Source: Thermoactinomyces mirandus
Lineage (GTDB): Bacteria > Bacillota > Bacilli > Thermoactinomycetales > Thermoactinomycetaceae
DNA: 64,000 nucleotides
Direction of reading: 5' to 3'
Assembly: GCF_013868055.1 (NCBI RefSeq)
Contig: NZ_JACEOL010000033.1
Span: forward strand, 54,201-118,200
In this document: positions 17,506-26,560 of the stretch, in pieces
Layout: each line of letters opens with the position of its first letter
Numbering within the stretch: the first letter of the stretch is position 1
The notes under the pieces: generated by a model
Told to the model about the DNA's origin: nothing
The model's input: only the letters and a program-made list of their open reading frames with translations
Databases searched by the model: none
Program-made: the position numbers and the translations under genes

Positions 17506-18774
17506 ATGGCAGAGCGAACCAAGTTGAAAAAACCAGAGCTACTCGCTCCGGCAGGTAATCTGGAGAAATTAAAATTTGCCGTGTTGTACGGAGCGGATGC
17601 TGTCTATATTGGAGGGCAAAAATACGGTCTTCGCTCGAAAGCCGGAAACTTCTCTTATGAAGATATGAAAGAAGGGGTCGCTTTTGCTCATCAACATGGG
17701 GCGAAGGTATTTGTTGCAGCCAACATCATAGCTCACAATGAAGACTTTGATGGGATGACCGACTATTTTCAAACATTGTATCAGATTGGGATCGATGCAG
17801 TAATTATTGCTGATCCGGCAGTCGTTGATATTTGCCGAGAAGCGGCCCCCAATCTGGAAATTCACATTAGTACACAATCTTCCATCACCAACTGGCAAAC
17901 GGTGCAATTTTGGGCAGATGAAGGAATCCCGCGTGTCGTCTTGGCGCGTGAGGTCTCCCTGGACGAAGTTCAAAAAATTAAGCAGCATACCGATATCGAG
18001 ATTGAGACATTTATTCATGGAGCGATGTGTATGTCTTACTCTGGTCGCTGTGTCTTGTCCAACTATATGACCAGCCGCGATGCCAATCGAGGTGGATGTG
18101 CACAGTCCTGTCGTTGGAAGTATGACCTGTTCGAAGACCTTGATGGTGAGGAAAATGCCCTGTTTGAAGAAGGGGATCAATCTTTTACCATGAGCTCCAA
18201 AGACCTTTGTATGATAGAACACATTCCGGAATTAATCAATGCAGGAGTCGATTCACTTAAAATTGAGGGACGGATGAAAAGCATCCATTACATTGCAACG
18301 GTAGTCAATTCCTATCGTCGGGTGATCGATGCCTATTGTGAAGATCCAGAAGGGTTCCAGTTTAAACCTGAGTGGAAAGAAGAGATCCTGAAAGCGGCCA
18401 ATCGACCGTTAACTACCGGATTTTATTTCAATAATCCTTCCGAAAAGGATCAAATCTTTGGTTTGCCTCCGAAAATGGCGGCTTATGATTTTGCAGGTCT
18501 TGTTCTCGATTATGACCCAGAAACGCAAACTGCTCTGATCGAACAACGCAATCATTTTAAAATTGGTCAAGAAGTGGAGTTTATTGGACCGAAACGTGAA
18601 AAGTTTCTCCAACAAATAGATGAGATCCGGGACGAAAAAGGAAATCCACTGGATGCAGCACGCCATCCCATGCAAAAAGTGAAAGTGAAAGTGGATCTTC
18701 CTGTTCAACCATACGATCTGATGCGGATAGAAAAGGAGCAAGAAATTATTAAAAAAAAACACTTCCTAACTTGA
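17506..18774 (+). CDS. trhP2: U32-family protein, tRNA 5-hydroxyuridine synthesis protein TrhP2-like (YrrO)
   Basis: A 422-residue U32-family protein beginning KPELLAPAGNLEKLKFAVLYG. It has the full cysteine set of the family: AMCMSYSGRC near residue 175 and GGCAQSC near residue 200, thought to bind an iron-sulfur cluster in related enzymes. The conserved SLKIEGRMKS follows near residue 250, and a C-terminal beta-barrel-type extension covers the last 90 residues. The ribosome-binding site AAGGAGGTGAT is near-perfect. Together with the upstream gene it probably hydroxylates U34 of tRNAs. Both genes sit between two pieces of a broken Rhs gene, which suggests the block was inserted or rearranged. 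Confidence 0.88.
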   Translation: MAERTKLKKPELLAPAGNLEKLKFAVLYGADAVYIGGQKYGLRSKAGNFSYEDMKEGVAFAHQHGAKVFVAANIIAHNEDFDGMTDYFQTLYQIGIDAVIIADPAVVDICREAAPNLEIHISTQSSITNWQTVQFWADEGIPRVVLAREVSLDEVQKIKQHTDIEIETFIHGAMCMSYSGRCVLSNYMTSRDANRGGCAQSCRWKYDLFEDLDGEENALFEEGDQSFTMSSKDLCMIEHIPELINAGVDSLKIEGRMKSIHYIATVVNSYRRVIDAYCEDPEGFQFKPEWKEEILKAANRPLTTGFYFNNPSEKDQIFGLPPKMAAYDFAGLVLDYDPETQTALIEQRNHFKIGQEVEFIGPKREKFLQQIDEIRDEKGNPLDAARHPMQKVKVKVDLPVQPYDLMRIEKEQEIIKKKHFLT

Positions 18775-18794
18775 TATTATCCCCTTGTAAGCGT

Positions 18795-19447
18795 CAAAGT
18801 GTTCCCCCAGGCACAACTGGCTGATGAAAGTTCAGCCGAGGTAGGGCCAAGTGCCTCGCAGCTGGCAGGCAGACGTTGGAGAAATCTGGCGGCTGAAGTG
18901 AAAAGCTGTGCAAAGTGTAGCGGAGCAAAGCCGCAGGCCGTAACAACCGTGAATCCTGCCGCATCGTCAATTTGTAACCCAATAGGGGACAAGGAAGTGT
19001 CGAGTCTCGTGGATGGAGGCGAGACCATGGAACAAGTGAAGAACTTGGAAACGCAGCGTGGAAGAACTCTCCGGTATAGAGGGATCGGCATGTGGAGAAA
19101 GTTGTGTCTGGAACCAGGGAGACCCTCCCCCGCACGGAGACAATGCGTCGTAACAGGCAAACCTGTAAGCCCAAAGGGTGAAATAGTAGTTGCGGAAGGG
19201 AGTCGGAGGGAGCCATATTACCAATGAAGGGGCGACGAAAGACAACCCCCCTGCTTTCATGGAAACCGGGGAGGTAAGAGCGAGTGAATGCCAAAGAAAT
19301 GGCTAACTATACCAAAGCAAAAGCTCAAGAACTCCAACGGCCCCCTCTACCTTGCGGCTAAAGAAAACCCGAAGAGACGGTTCCATGCGTTGTTTGACAG
19401 ATTATATGGAAAAGATATTATACAAACGGCATGGCGTTCGGTGAACT
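18795..19447 (+). mobile_element. Truncated group II intron (5' RNA part and start of its reverse transcriptase)
   Basis: About 480 bases of GC-rich, non-coding sequence with many short complementary blocks precede the start of a maturase/reverse-transcriptase frame at 19284, the layout of a bacterial group II intron (domains I-III, then the encoded protein). The exact 5' boundary was not determined. The element ends abruptly after about 55 codons of the protein, where Rhs-type sequence resumes. The catalytic domains of the protein and domains V/VI of the RNA are missing, so it cannot splice or move. Confidence 0.7.
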
Positions 19448-19449
19448 GA
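19284..19449 (+). pseudogene. N-terminal fragment of a group II intron reverse transcriptase/maturase
   Basis: A GTG start after GGGGAGG gives NAKEMANYTKAKAQELQ. One frame slip in a C-rich run at about 19340 is needed to continue as LYLAAKENPKRRFHALFDRL followed by YGKDIIQTAWR. This is the conserved N-terminus of LtrA-type proteins. Reading stops at 19449. The frameshift and the truncation make it a pseudogene. Confidence 0.8.
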
Positions 19450-19656
19450 GCGGGAACCCTGATCGAACAAACCATCCACGATGGTTTTGACCATGTCAAA
19501 GAACATAAAGCATTAAAAGAAGGCTCCACCACCAAGTACAAAACCACTCAATACTCTTACGACCCGGTCGACCGGACAATGCAGAAGATCAGTAAAGCCA
19601 GTATGCCAGACAGCAAAACCACCGACTTCGCTTATCTGGGTCTGAGTAAGAAATGA
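19450..19656 (+). pseudogene. Second Rhs/YD-repeat fragment
   Basis: The frame ending at 19656 reads HKALKEGSTTKYKTTQYSYD then PVDRTMQKISKASMPDSKTT, with a YD-type repeat (YSYDPVDR). It begins exactly where the intron fragment ends and has no start of its own. Composition and orientation match the fragment at 15740-16256, so both probably derive from one original gene. Confidence 0.7.
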
Positions 19657-19924
19657 TGTAGATTTAGAATGCCCAGGTCGTCAAGTCTATGCCCAAGCTG
19701 TAAACGCTTTGGGGTGATGAGTCATAAAGATTTTGGAGACCAAACTTTGGAAGCGCCTGTGGTAAATCCCAAAGTGTGTGGAGCCTCAGCTTTGTTAAAA
19801 AGAAGTATCAATAGACGATACTCCTTTTTAACAGGCAATGAAACTTCTTGCAAGTGATCAGCCAAACATAGAATTTACAAGGAAGGCTGGTTAATCCGGC
19901 TCCGGCATTTGTCATTTGCTTTTT
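19657..19924. other. Gap between the Rhs fragment and the ABC importer operon
   Basis: A plus-strand frame at 19669-19857 (62 codons, with a CPSC pair) has no ribosome-binding site and no recognised relative. It may be more debris. The main clear feature is the inverted repeat at 19795-19831, listed separately. Confidence 0.4.
19795..19831 (-). terminator. Probable terminator of the ABC importer operon
   Basis: TTAAAAAG-A-AGTATC and GATACT-C-CTTTTTAA form a long near-perfect inverted repeat with a 7-nt loop. On either strand the stem ends in a T run, so it can act in both directions. Confidence 0.65.
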
Positions 19925-20764
19925 TCATTCCTGGCGAACCTTGTGAACAAAACGTTTTTCTGTTATGGCGATGATCTGGTACATGATGGTTGCGATGATC
20001 GCCACAATCATCAGGCTCAGCATCACAAGGTGCAGGTTAAATACCTGAAAACCATAAATCATCAGATAGCCGAGCCCCTGTTTGGAAACCAGAAATTCCC
20101 CGACAATGACGCCGACCCAGGAAAGGCCGACATTGACCTTCAGGGCGGCAATCATATCAGGAACGCAGGCCGGAAAGATGATTTTAAAGAAGATTTGGCT
20201 CCGGCTTGCACCAAATGATCGTGCCAAAAGGAGATAGCTCTCATCCACGCTTTGAAAGCTTGTATAAATGACAATGGTAGTAATGATGATGGTAATGGCA
20301 ATTCCCATTGCCAGAACGGAAGCGAAACCGGCTCCAAAAGAAACGATGAAAAGCGGGCCCAGTGCGACTTTGGGCATACTGTTCAGGACGACAAGGTAAG
20401 GATCGAGGACGCGGGACAAAAATGGTGACGTCCAAATGATGGTAGCCAGGATGATCCCGGAGGCGGTACCAATTAAAAAACCGGCAACGGTTTCCAGTGA
20501 AGTAATGGCGACATGCCGGTACAGTTCGCCCGATTGCGCCAGTTCTGCTGCCTGTTTCCACATCAGTGCGGGGCTGCTGAACAGGAAGGAATCAATCCAG
20601 CCGGACTCTGCTCCCCATTCCCAAAGGCCGAGAAAAGCGATCAGGATGAGGAAACGAAGCGTCCAGACCCCGATTTGCCGGAGTCGCAATTTTCGCAAAA
20701 AACGGGCGTGTTGGGCACTGGATGCTCCCTTTTCCAGCCATCTGTTCCATATAAACAAATTCAA
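19925..20764 (-). CDS. ABC importer permease, SsuC/TauC type
   Basis: About 279 residues with six hydrophobic segments. The coupling motif near the C-terminal third reads FFKIIFPACVPDMIAALKV, the EAA loop of the BPD_transp_1 family. The TTG at 20764 is chosen because GGGAGGTGG lies 7 bases upstream and it overlaps the ATPase stop (TTGA). The longer frame from 20785 begins inside the ribosome-binding site. The permease is the last gene of a three-gene operon (binding protein, ATPase, permease). Confidence 0.9.
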   Translation of the reverse strand: MNLFIWNRWLEKGASSAQHARFLRKLRLRQIGVWTLRFLILIAFLGLWEWGAESGWIDSFLFSSPALMWKQAAELAQSGELYRHVAITSLETVAGFLIGTASGIILATIIWTSPFLSRVLDPYLVVLNSMPKVALGPLFIVSFGAGFASVLAMGIAITIIITTIVIYTSFQSVDESYLLLARSFGASRSQIFFKIIFPACVPDMIAALKVNVGLSWVGVIVGEFLVSKQGLGYLMIYGFQVFNLHLVMLSLMIVAIIATIMYQIIAITEKRFVHKVRQE

Positions 20765-21537
20765 TTTCGTTCCACCTCCCGCCACAGTTCTTCAAATAAC
20801 TGGCGAAATACGGGGTGACTTCGAGACTTGAGCGGCGGCAACAAACGAATTTCTTCCGGAACGGCAGTGGTTTGGCGGATGGTACCGGGGCGGCCTCCCA
20901 TCACGATGATCCGGTCGCCGACGGCCAGAGCTTCTTCCAGATCATGAGTCACCAATACCGCTGTTTTCTTTTGTTCTTTCATGACTTCTACCAACAAATC
21001 TTCCAAAACAATCTTGTTTTGAATATCGAGGGCGGAAAACGGCTCATCCAGCAGCAAAATGTCCGGGTTCACGGCCAATGTTCTGACAAGTGCCACCCGT
21101 TGCCGCATGCCTCCTGACAATTGGGACGGGTACAGATGGGCAAACTGTCCAAGTCCCATCTGTTCCAGCAAATGAAAGGCGTACTCAATCCGTTCCGGGG
21201 TTGCCTGCTTCTGGAGTTCCAGACCCAAACGCATGTTTTGGGCAACAGTTCGCCATTCAAGCAATCCGTCTTTTTGCAGCATGTAACTGGTGCATTTTGA
21301 GCGCTGGCTTATTTCTTCTCCAAACAACAGGATTTGGCCGGCAGTTTGTTTGTAGATTCCGGCAAGAAGTGAGAGAATTGTGCTTTTTCCGCAGCCGCTT
21401 GGCCCGACCAGCACCAACAGTTCCCCTTGCGGGACGGCGAAGGTAATATCGGAAATAGCCGTAACTTCCTCTTTTTTGGTAAAGTACGTGTGGGTAACCT
21501 GATTCAGGGTAATCGCAGGCCTGGGTGTTTTTTTCAT
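20761..21537 (-). CDS. ABC importer ATP-binding protein, SsuB/TauB type
   Basis: 258 residues. Walker A GPSGCGKSTIL is near residue 42, the signature LSGGMRQRVALVRTLA near residue 140, and Walker B DILLLDEPFSALD near residue 160, with the H-loop in VLVTHDLEEAL. This is the nitrate/sulfonate/taurine importer subfamily. It overlaps the binding-protein gene by ATGA and the permease by TTGA, so the three are tightly coupled. Confidence 0.95.
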   Translation of the reverse strand: MKKTPRPAITLNQVTHTYFTKKEEVTAISDITFAVPQGELLVLVGPSGCGKSTILSLLAGIYKQTAGQILLFGEEISQRSKCTSYMLQKDGLLEWRTVAQNMRLGLELQKQATPERIEYAFHLLEQMGLGQFAHLYPSQLSGGMRQRVALVRTLAVNPDILLLDEPFSALDIQNKIVLEDLLVEVMKEQKKTAVLVTHDLEEALAVGDRIIVMGGRPGTIRQTTAVPEEIRLLPPLKSRSHPVFRQLFEELWREVERN

Positions 21538-22553
21538 GAAGAAGCCCCCTTTGCTTCCTGCATCACTTCCTGGCTTATTTTTGTATCAATCAGTTGTTCA
21601 TAAAGAACGTGTCTGGGCAATTCTCCTGCCTGCTGCATGATGTCAAGCAAATGCTGATATTCATCTTTGTCGATCAATGGATTGGATGCATAGGAGGATT
21701 GTTCTTTATAACGTTTTACGACACGTACAAGGGTTGATTTGTTCGTTTCGGGAAAGTAATCCTGGATGACTGAGGCGATTTCTTCAGGAGAGTGGGTTTG
21801 AACCCATCTTTGGCCGTTGTAAACTGCGCGGACAAACTTTTTGGCGATTTCCGGATTTTTTTGTATCCAGCTTTTTTTAGTCAGGTAGCAGGTATAAGGA
21901 AGGTAACCACTGTCTTTGCCAAAAGAGGCAACGATATATCCTTTGCCCTCTTCTTCAATTTTTGAGGCGAGTGGTTCAAACAGTTGTGCAAAATCACCTG
22001 TTCCGGACAAGAAAGCATTCCCCAGATTCTGGTAGTCGATATTTTGGATAATTCGGACATCTTTGTGCGGAACGAGCTTGTTTTTTCTTTGTACATATTC
22101 ACTGACCATTTCGGGCATTCCGCCGCGGCGCTGGCCCAACAGGGATTTTTCTTTCAGCATTTGCCAGTTGAATTGACGGATCGGTTTTCTGGATACAAGA
22201 AAAGAACCGTCTGTTTGGGTGAGCTGCGCGAATGCCGTTACCGGATTGCTGCCTGAACGTGCAGTGACGTAAATGCCGGACTCCACACCGACCAGGACAA
22301 TGTCCGATTCATCCGCGAGCAAGGTAGTCATTGTTTTGTCTCCGCCATTGCCGTTGACCAGTTCGATTAATAAACCTTCCTGTTTGAAAAATCCCTGGCT
22401 CATAGCAACATATTGCGGGGCGTAAAACAGGGAATGTGTTACTTCAACCAGGCGAATTTTCGTGTTGTCGCCGGATGTCGGCTTGCAGGCGGTGACCAGG
22501 GCAAAACACAATACCAGGATGAACGCCGGAAGCCAGCAGATCTTATTTTTCAA
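21534..22553 (-). CDS. ABC importer substrate-binding lipoprotein, NMT1/SsuA type
   Basis: About 339 residues. A signal peptide (KNKICWLPAFILVLCFALV) ends in the lipobox VTAC, so the mature protein should be anchored outside the membrane. The fold family shows in FYAPQYVAMSQGFFKQEGL and ADESDIVLVGVESG. The TTG at 22553 follows GAGGTG by six bases. A frame opening at 22580 lacks a binding site. The operon is laid out like the Bacillus ytlA-ytlC-ytlD transporter, whose substrate is not settled. Related systems import sulfonates, nitrate or pyrimidine thiamine precursors. It is divergent from hemA. Confidence 0.9.
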   Translation of the reverse strand: MKNKICWLPAFILVLCFALVTACKPTSGDNTKIRLVEVTHSLFYAPQYVAMSQGFFKQEGLLIELVNGNGGDKTMTTLLADESDIVLVGVESGIYVTARSGSNPVTAFAQLTQTDGSFLVSRKPIRQFNWQMLKEKSLLGQRRGGMPEMVSEYVQRKNKLVPHKDVRIIQNIDYQNLGNAFLSGTGDFAQLFEPLASKIEEEGKGYIVASFGKDSGYLPYTCYLTKKSWIQKNPEIAKKFVRAVYNGQRWVQTHSPEEIASVIQDYFPETNKSTLVRVVKRYKEQSSYASNPLIDKDEYQHLLDIMQQAGELPRHVLYEQLIDTKISQEVMQEAKGASS

Positions 22554-22594
22554 AAAGATCACCTCATTGAAAATGGGCAAGTATCTATATTTCC

Positions 22595-22622
22595 ATTATA
22601 TAATATGAATACCGAAAAGTAC
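22595..22622 (-). promoter_or_regulatory. Possible promoter of the ABC importer operon
   Basis: A perfect TATAAT on the minus strand (22595-22600) lies about 40 bases before the TTG start. The sequence 16 bases upstream of it (GTACTT) is a poor -35 box. On the plus strand TATAAT at 22679 and 22689 are candidate -10 boxes for hemA, also with weak -35 boxes. Confidence 0.3.
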
Positions 22623-22757
22623 TCATACGATTCAGTCAGTTCCAAAATGTGTTCACAGGTCAACCCTTCATGATATGATATAATGTATTATAATTCTTCG
22701 ATGTTTTTCGACGTTTGATGTACCTGGACAAGCGTCCGGGATTTGAGGTGAAATGCT

Positions 22758-24107
22758 ATGCATATCTTAACCGTTGGACTAAACCATAAGACCGCTCCAG
22801 TCGAATTGAGGGAAAAGTTGTCTTTTTCGGAAGATCGGCTGCAATTGGCCTTAAGGAACTTGCGCGATATGAAGAGCATCATGGAATGTGTGATTGTAAG
22901 CACTTGCAACAGGATGGAGCTCTATGTAGTTTGTGATCAGCTTCACACAGGGGAATATTATGCCAAAGCATACTTGGAAAACTGGTTTCACATTCCACGT
23001 GAGGAATTTGGCGATTACCTGTATATTAAAAACGGTCAGGATGCAGTGCATCATCTGTTTCGGGTTGTTTGCGGCATGGATTCCATGGTGCTGGGAGAAA
23101 CGCAGATTTTGGGTCAGGTGAAACAAGCTTTCCAGACGGCAATGGCATATAAAACAACAGGGACTCTGTTCAATACGCTCTTCAAACAGGCGATTACATT
23201 TGGAAAGCGTGTTCATTCCAAGACGGAAATTGGACAAAATGCCGTTTCTGTCAGTTATGTAGCCGTTGAGTTGGGCAAGAAAATGTTTGATTCGTTCAGA
23301 GACAAAACCATTTTGTTGATTGGTGCGGGCAAAATGAGTGAGCTGACGGCAAAACATTTTTATTCATCCGGGACAAGCCGGGTACTTGTGATCAACCGGA
23401 CTTTTTCCAAAGCGGAGGAACTTGCCGACAAGTTTCGGGGTGAGGCGCGTCCCTGGGATCAATTGGTTCCCTCTCTTGAGGAAGCGGATATTGTCGTCAG
23501 TTCCACTGGAGCAAAAGAGCCTGTATTGACCCGGGCCATGGTTGAACCGGCACTGAAATATCGCCGTACGCCGCTTTTCCTGATTGATATCGCTGTTCCG
23601 CGGGATATCGATCCGGCAATCGGTGAACTGGAGTCGGTATTTCTCTATGATATTGATGATTTGCACGGAATTGTCGATGCCAACATGACGTTGCGCAAAC
23701 ACGAAGCCGAGAAAATCAGCGCATGGATCGATGATGAGGTGTGTGAATTCGGGGAGTGGCTTGATACCCTGGGCGTGGTTCCACTGATTTCGGCGCTGCG
23801 TGAAAAAGCTTTATCGATTCAGGAAGAAGCCGTCAAACGGATTGAACGCAAACTGCCAAACATGACGGAAAAAGAGAGACGCGTCATTCGTAAACATACA
23901 AAGAGTATTGTAAACCAAATGATGCGTGATCCAATTGTTCGCATTAAGGAATTGGCTACCACCTCGCAAAAAGAAGCTGCACAGGAGATGTTTGTCTATC
24001 TGTTTGCATTGGAAGAAATGTTGGCAAAGGAAGAGGAAGAAGCCACAACCCATACAGAGGTAAAAAGTCCAGCGCTTGTCAGTCAAAAAGCTTGGGTCCG
24101 CACGTAA
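22758..24107 (+). CDS. hemA: Glutamyl-tRNA reductase
   Basis: The first committed step of tetrapyrrole synthesis: it reduces glutamyl-tRNA to glutamate-1-semialdehyde with NADPH. 449 residues. The start reads HILTVGLNHKTAPVELREKL, the catalytic cysteine is in VIVSTCNRMELY (about residue 50), the NADPH-binding loop is LLIGAGKMSEL (about 184), and the C-terminal dimerisation helix covers the last 100 residues. The start follows GAGGTGA. This is the first gene of a seven-gene heme operon, 15 bases from hemX. Confidence 0.97.
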   Translation: MHILTVGLNHKTAPVELREKLSFSEDRLQLALRNLRDMKSIMECVIVSTCNRMELYVVCDQLHTGEYYAKAYLENWFHIPREEFGDYLYIKNGQDAVHHLFRVVCGMDSMVLGETQILGQVKQAFQTAMAYKTTGTLFNTLFKQAITFGKRVHSKTEIGQNAVSVSYVAVELGKKMFDSFRDKTILLIGAGKMSELTAKHFYSSGTSRVLVINRTFSKAEELADKFRGEARPWDQLVPSLEEADIVVSSTGAKEPVLTRAMVEPALKYRRTPLFLIDIAVPRDIDPAIGELESVFLYDIDDLHGIVDANMTLRKHEAEKISAWIDDEVCEFGEWLDTLGVVPLISALREKALSIQEEAVKRIERKLPNMTEKERRVIRKHTKSIVNQMMRDPIVRIKELATTSQKEAAQEMFVYLFALEEMLAKEEEEATTHTEVKSPALVSQKAWVRT

Positions 24108-24122
24108 GAGGAGGAAACCGAT

Positions 24123-24944
24123 ATGTTTGCGGAGCGTTGGATTTATGATTTTATGATTTATTTATATGCAATAAGCCTGCTGTTTTCAGTGGCTGATCTG
24201 TTGCAACGAAACAAGATTTCTGAAAGGATATCCTATTATTTTCTGGGAATCGTATGGCTCATCCAGACGTCCATTTTTATCCTGGTAATTTTCGATTGGT
24301 GGCTAAGTGCGTTGTCATTCCGGATTGATGCATTGTTCATTTATTCATGGATTATCATCAGCTTTACTCTGGTCATGCATCTCATTTTCCGCATGCCGAT
24401 CTATTATCTGTTGGCCAATTTGATGGGCTTTATTGTTTTGGGACTAAATCTTTTTTTCGTGCGCCATAAATCCCCCGCTTTTGAACACTTATTGCTGACT
24501 GAACTTGTTTTCATTCATGTGACCATGGCGATGATGGCTTATGTGGCCTATTCCCTGGCGTGTATCAGCGGGGGGTTATATTTGATAAACAACCATTTGC
24601 TTAAAGAAAAGAAATGGAACAATCTGTTGCGTAAATTGCCCAGTCTGACACGTTCGGAAACTTTTTCAATCTGGCTGGTTATCGCAGGTACTGTGTTTTT
24701 GCTGATTTCCCTGATATTGGGGATCATTTATGCTTACCAAACAGTCAACGGGCTGATTTGGATGGATCTGAAATTATGGTGGTCTTTCCTGATCATTCTG
24801 CTGTACAGCCGGATTTTGTACAGCCGGGTTCGAACCCGGCTGACCGGGCGCCGTCTGGCCTGGTGGAATGTCGTCTCTTTTTTGGCGGTCCTTCTCAATT
24901 ATTTCATCACCCGATCCAGTGCCACTTTTCACCACTGGTTATAG
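24123..24944 (+). CDS. hemX: HemX, cytochrome c assembly-type membrane protein
   Basis: 273 residues with about eight hydrophobic segments, in the CcmC/CcsA-like family. In Bacillus subtilis HemX lowers the level of HemA and is encoded in the same place. The start follows GAGGAGG. No WWD heme-handling motif is evident, as in other HemX proteins. It probably tunes flux into the pathway rather than catalysing a step. Confidence 0.9.
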   Translation: MFAERWIYDFMIYLYAISLLFSVADLLQRNKISERISYYFLGIVWLIQTSIFILVIFDWWLSALSFRIDALFIYSWIIISFTLVMHLIFRMPIYYLLANLMGFIVLGLNLFFVRHKSPAFEHLLLTELVFIHVTMAMMAYVAYSLACISGGLYLINNHLLKEKKWNNLLRKLPSLTRSETFSIWLVIAGTVFLLISLILGIIYAYQTVNGLIWMDLKLWWSFLIILLYSRILYSRVRTRLTGRRLAWWNVVSFLAVLLNYFITRSSATFHHWL

Positions 24945-24968
24945 GAGTTCAAAGGAGCTTGGGGCTGA

Positions 24969-25652
24969 ATGACACAACGGTATGCCATGATGGTAAACTT
25001 GAAAGGAAGGCCCTGTCTGGTGGTTGGCGGGGGAAAGGTAGCCGAACGGAAAGCAGGCTCCCTGATCGGGTCAGGGGCTTGTGTAAAACTGGTCAGTCCC
25101 TCAGCAACCCCCCGGATTAAAAAGTGGGCCCTTTCCGGAAAAATTGAGTGGATTAATCGGGTTTATCGAAAAGAAGATAATGATAATCAATTCCTGATCA
25201 TTGCGGCCACCAATGACAAAAATGTTAACCGCCAGGTGCATCAGGCGGCAATTCTCCGCAACCAATGGATCAATGTTGTTGATCAGCCGGAACTTTGCAA
25301 TTTTATGGTACCTTCCACCGTAAGGCGCGGAAATTTGCAAATTCACATTTCCACCAATGGAGCCTGTCCGGCGGTCGCCCAAAAAATCAGGCAGGACCTG
25401 GAAGAGATCTATGGCACGGAATACGAACTGTATCTGGATTTGATGCAGGAGATGCGCAAAATCATGCGGAAGAAGGTGGCTGATGTCTGTTTGCGGCGTC
25501 AGTTGTTGAAAGAACTGTTGTCTGAGCAGTGGGTTGATTTGTGTCGGAAAGAGTCGGCAGAGGCTCGGGAGAAAATGTTAAATTGGCTGGAAAAAATGGT
25601 GACCGACAGTGACAAGAAAGGAGGTTCCGTTGCGTGCGGACGCTGGTCGTAG
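24969..25652 (+). CDS. Precorrin-2 dehydrogenase / siroheme synthase N-domain (SirC/YlnF type)
   Basis: 227 residues. The NAD-binding site is LVVGGGKVAERKAGSL near residue 18. The family motif VVDQPELCNFMVPS near residue 101 is followed by RRGNLQIHISTNGACPAVA. It oxidises precorrin-2 to sirohydrochlorin and may also insert iron. The ATG at 24969 begins 8 bases after a GAGCTTGGGG run, and an internal ATG eight codons on is an alternative. The end overlaps hemC by 19 bases. Together with the methyltransferase domain of the fusion gene two genes downstream, the operon can divert uroporphyrinogen III to siroheme. Confidence 0.9.
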   Translation: MTQRYAMMVNLKGRPCLVVGGGKVAERKAGSLIGSGACVKLVSPSATPRIKKWALSGKIEWINRVYRKEDNDNQFLIIAATNDKNVNRQVHQAAILRNQWINVVDQPELCNFMVPSTVRRGNLQIHISTNGACPAVAQKIRQDLEEIYGTEYELYLDLMQEMRKIMRKKVADVCLRRQLLKELLSEQWVDLCRKESAEAREKMLNWLEKMVTDSDKKGGSVACGRWS

Positions 25653-26560
25653 GAACAAGACAGAGCAAGTTGGCATTAACCCAGACAGATTGGGTCGTTG
25701 AACGTTTGCAGGAACTGGAACCGGGATTGGAAATTAAACGTAAAAAGATTGTGACCAAAGGAGACCGGATTTTGAATGTCACACTGTCCAAAGTAGGTGG
25801 CAAAGGCCTGTTCGTAAAAGAAATTGAACAAGCCATGCTGGATGGGGAAATTGATTTCGCCGTGCACAGCATGAAGGACATGCCTTCGGAAATGCCACCG
25901 GGACTGATGATTGGTGCCGTGCCGGTCAGGGAAAATCCAACCGATGCCTTGTTATCGAGAGATAAAAAACGGCTGGATGAACTGTCAGGCGGGGCCGTGG
26001 TAGGAACAAGCAGCTTGAGACGCCAGGCGCAAATACTGGCTTATCGGCCTGATTTGAAGGTGAAGCCGGTCCGGGGCAATCTGGACACCAGAATTCGGAA
26101 AATGAAAGAAGGCCAGTTTGATGCAATTTTATTGGCTACAGCAGGATTAAAACGGATGAAATGGCAGCAAGAAGTAACCCAGGAACTGCCTGCCGAAATC
26201 ATGCTGCCTGCGGTTGGACAGGGGGCACTGGCCATTCAGTGCCGGGAAGATGATGAGGAGCTGTTAAACCTCCTTTCCAAACTGAATCACGAAGAAACGG
26301 CCAGAGCAGTTCGGGCAGAACGGGCTTTTTTAAATGCCTTCCAGGGCGGATGCCATTTGCCGCTGGCGGCGTACGCCGAGATCCGCTACAATGAAGTGCA
26401 TTTAACAGGGCTGGTGGCCCATCCTGACGGAAAAACCGTAATCAAACAGTCATTCATTGGGAAAGATGCGCAGGCAGCAGGTGAAACCCTGGCCAAATCG
26501 CTAAAAGAAGAGGGTGCTGCTGAACTGTTGGCAACAGTGAAAGAAGGGTTGGCTCGATGA
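25634..26560 (+). CDS. hemC: Porphobilinogen deaminase (hydroxymethylbilane synthase)
   Basis: Polymerises four porphobilinogens into hydroxymethylbilane. 308 residues beginning RTLVVGTRQSKLALTQT. The catalytic aspartate lies in DFAVHSMKDMPSEMP (about 80), and the cysteine that carries the dipyrromethane cofactor is in FQGGCHLPLAAYAE (about 241). The GTG start at 25634 follows AAAGGAGG. The stop overlaps the next start by ATGA. Confidence 0.96.
   Translation: MRTLVVGTRQSKLALTQTDWVVERLQELEPGLEIKRKKIVTKGDRILNVTLSKVGGKGLFVKEIEQAMLDGEIDFAVHSMKDMPSEMPPGLMIGAVPVRENPTDALLSRDKKRLDELSGGAVVGTSSLRRQAQILAYRPDLKVKPVRGNLDTRIRKMKEGQFDAILLATAGLKRMKWQQEVTQELPAEIMLPAVGQGALAIQCREDDEELLNLLSKLNHEETARAVRAERAFLNAFQGGCHLPLAAYAEIRYNEVHLTGLVAHPDGKTVIKQSFIGKDAQAAGETLAKSLKEEGAAELLATVKEGLAR

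Noticed and set aside
18794..19294. Minus-strand frames of 97-166 codons across the group II intron region
   Set aside because: They run antisense to the structured intron RNA. Open frames of this kind are common on the reverse strand of GC-rich intron domains and show no protein family.
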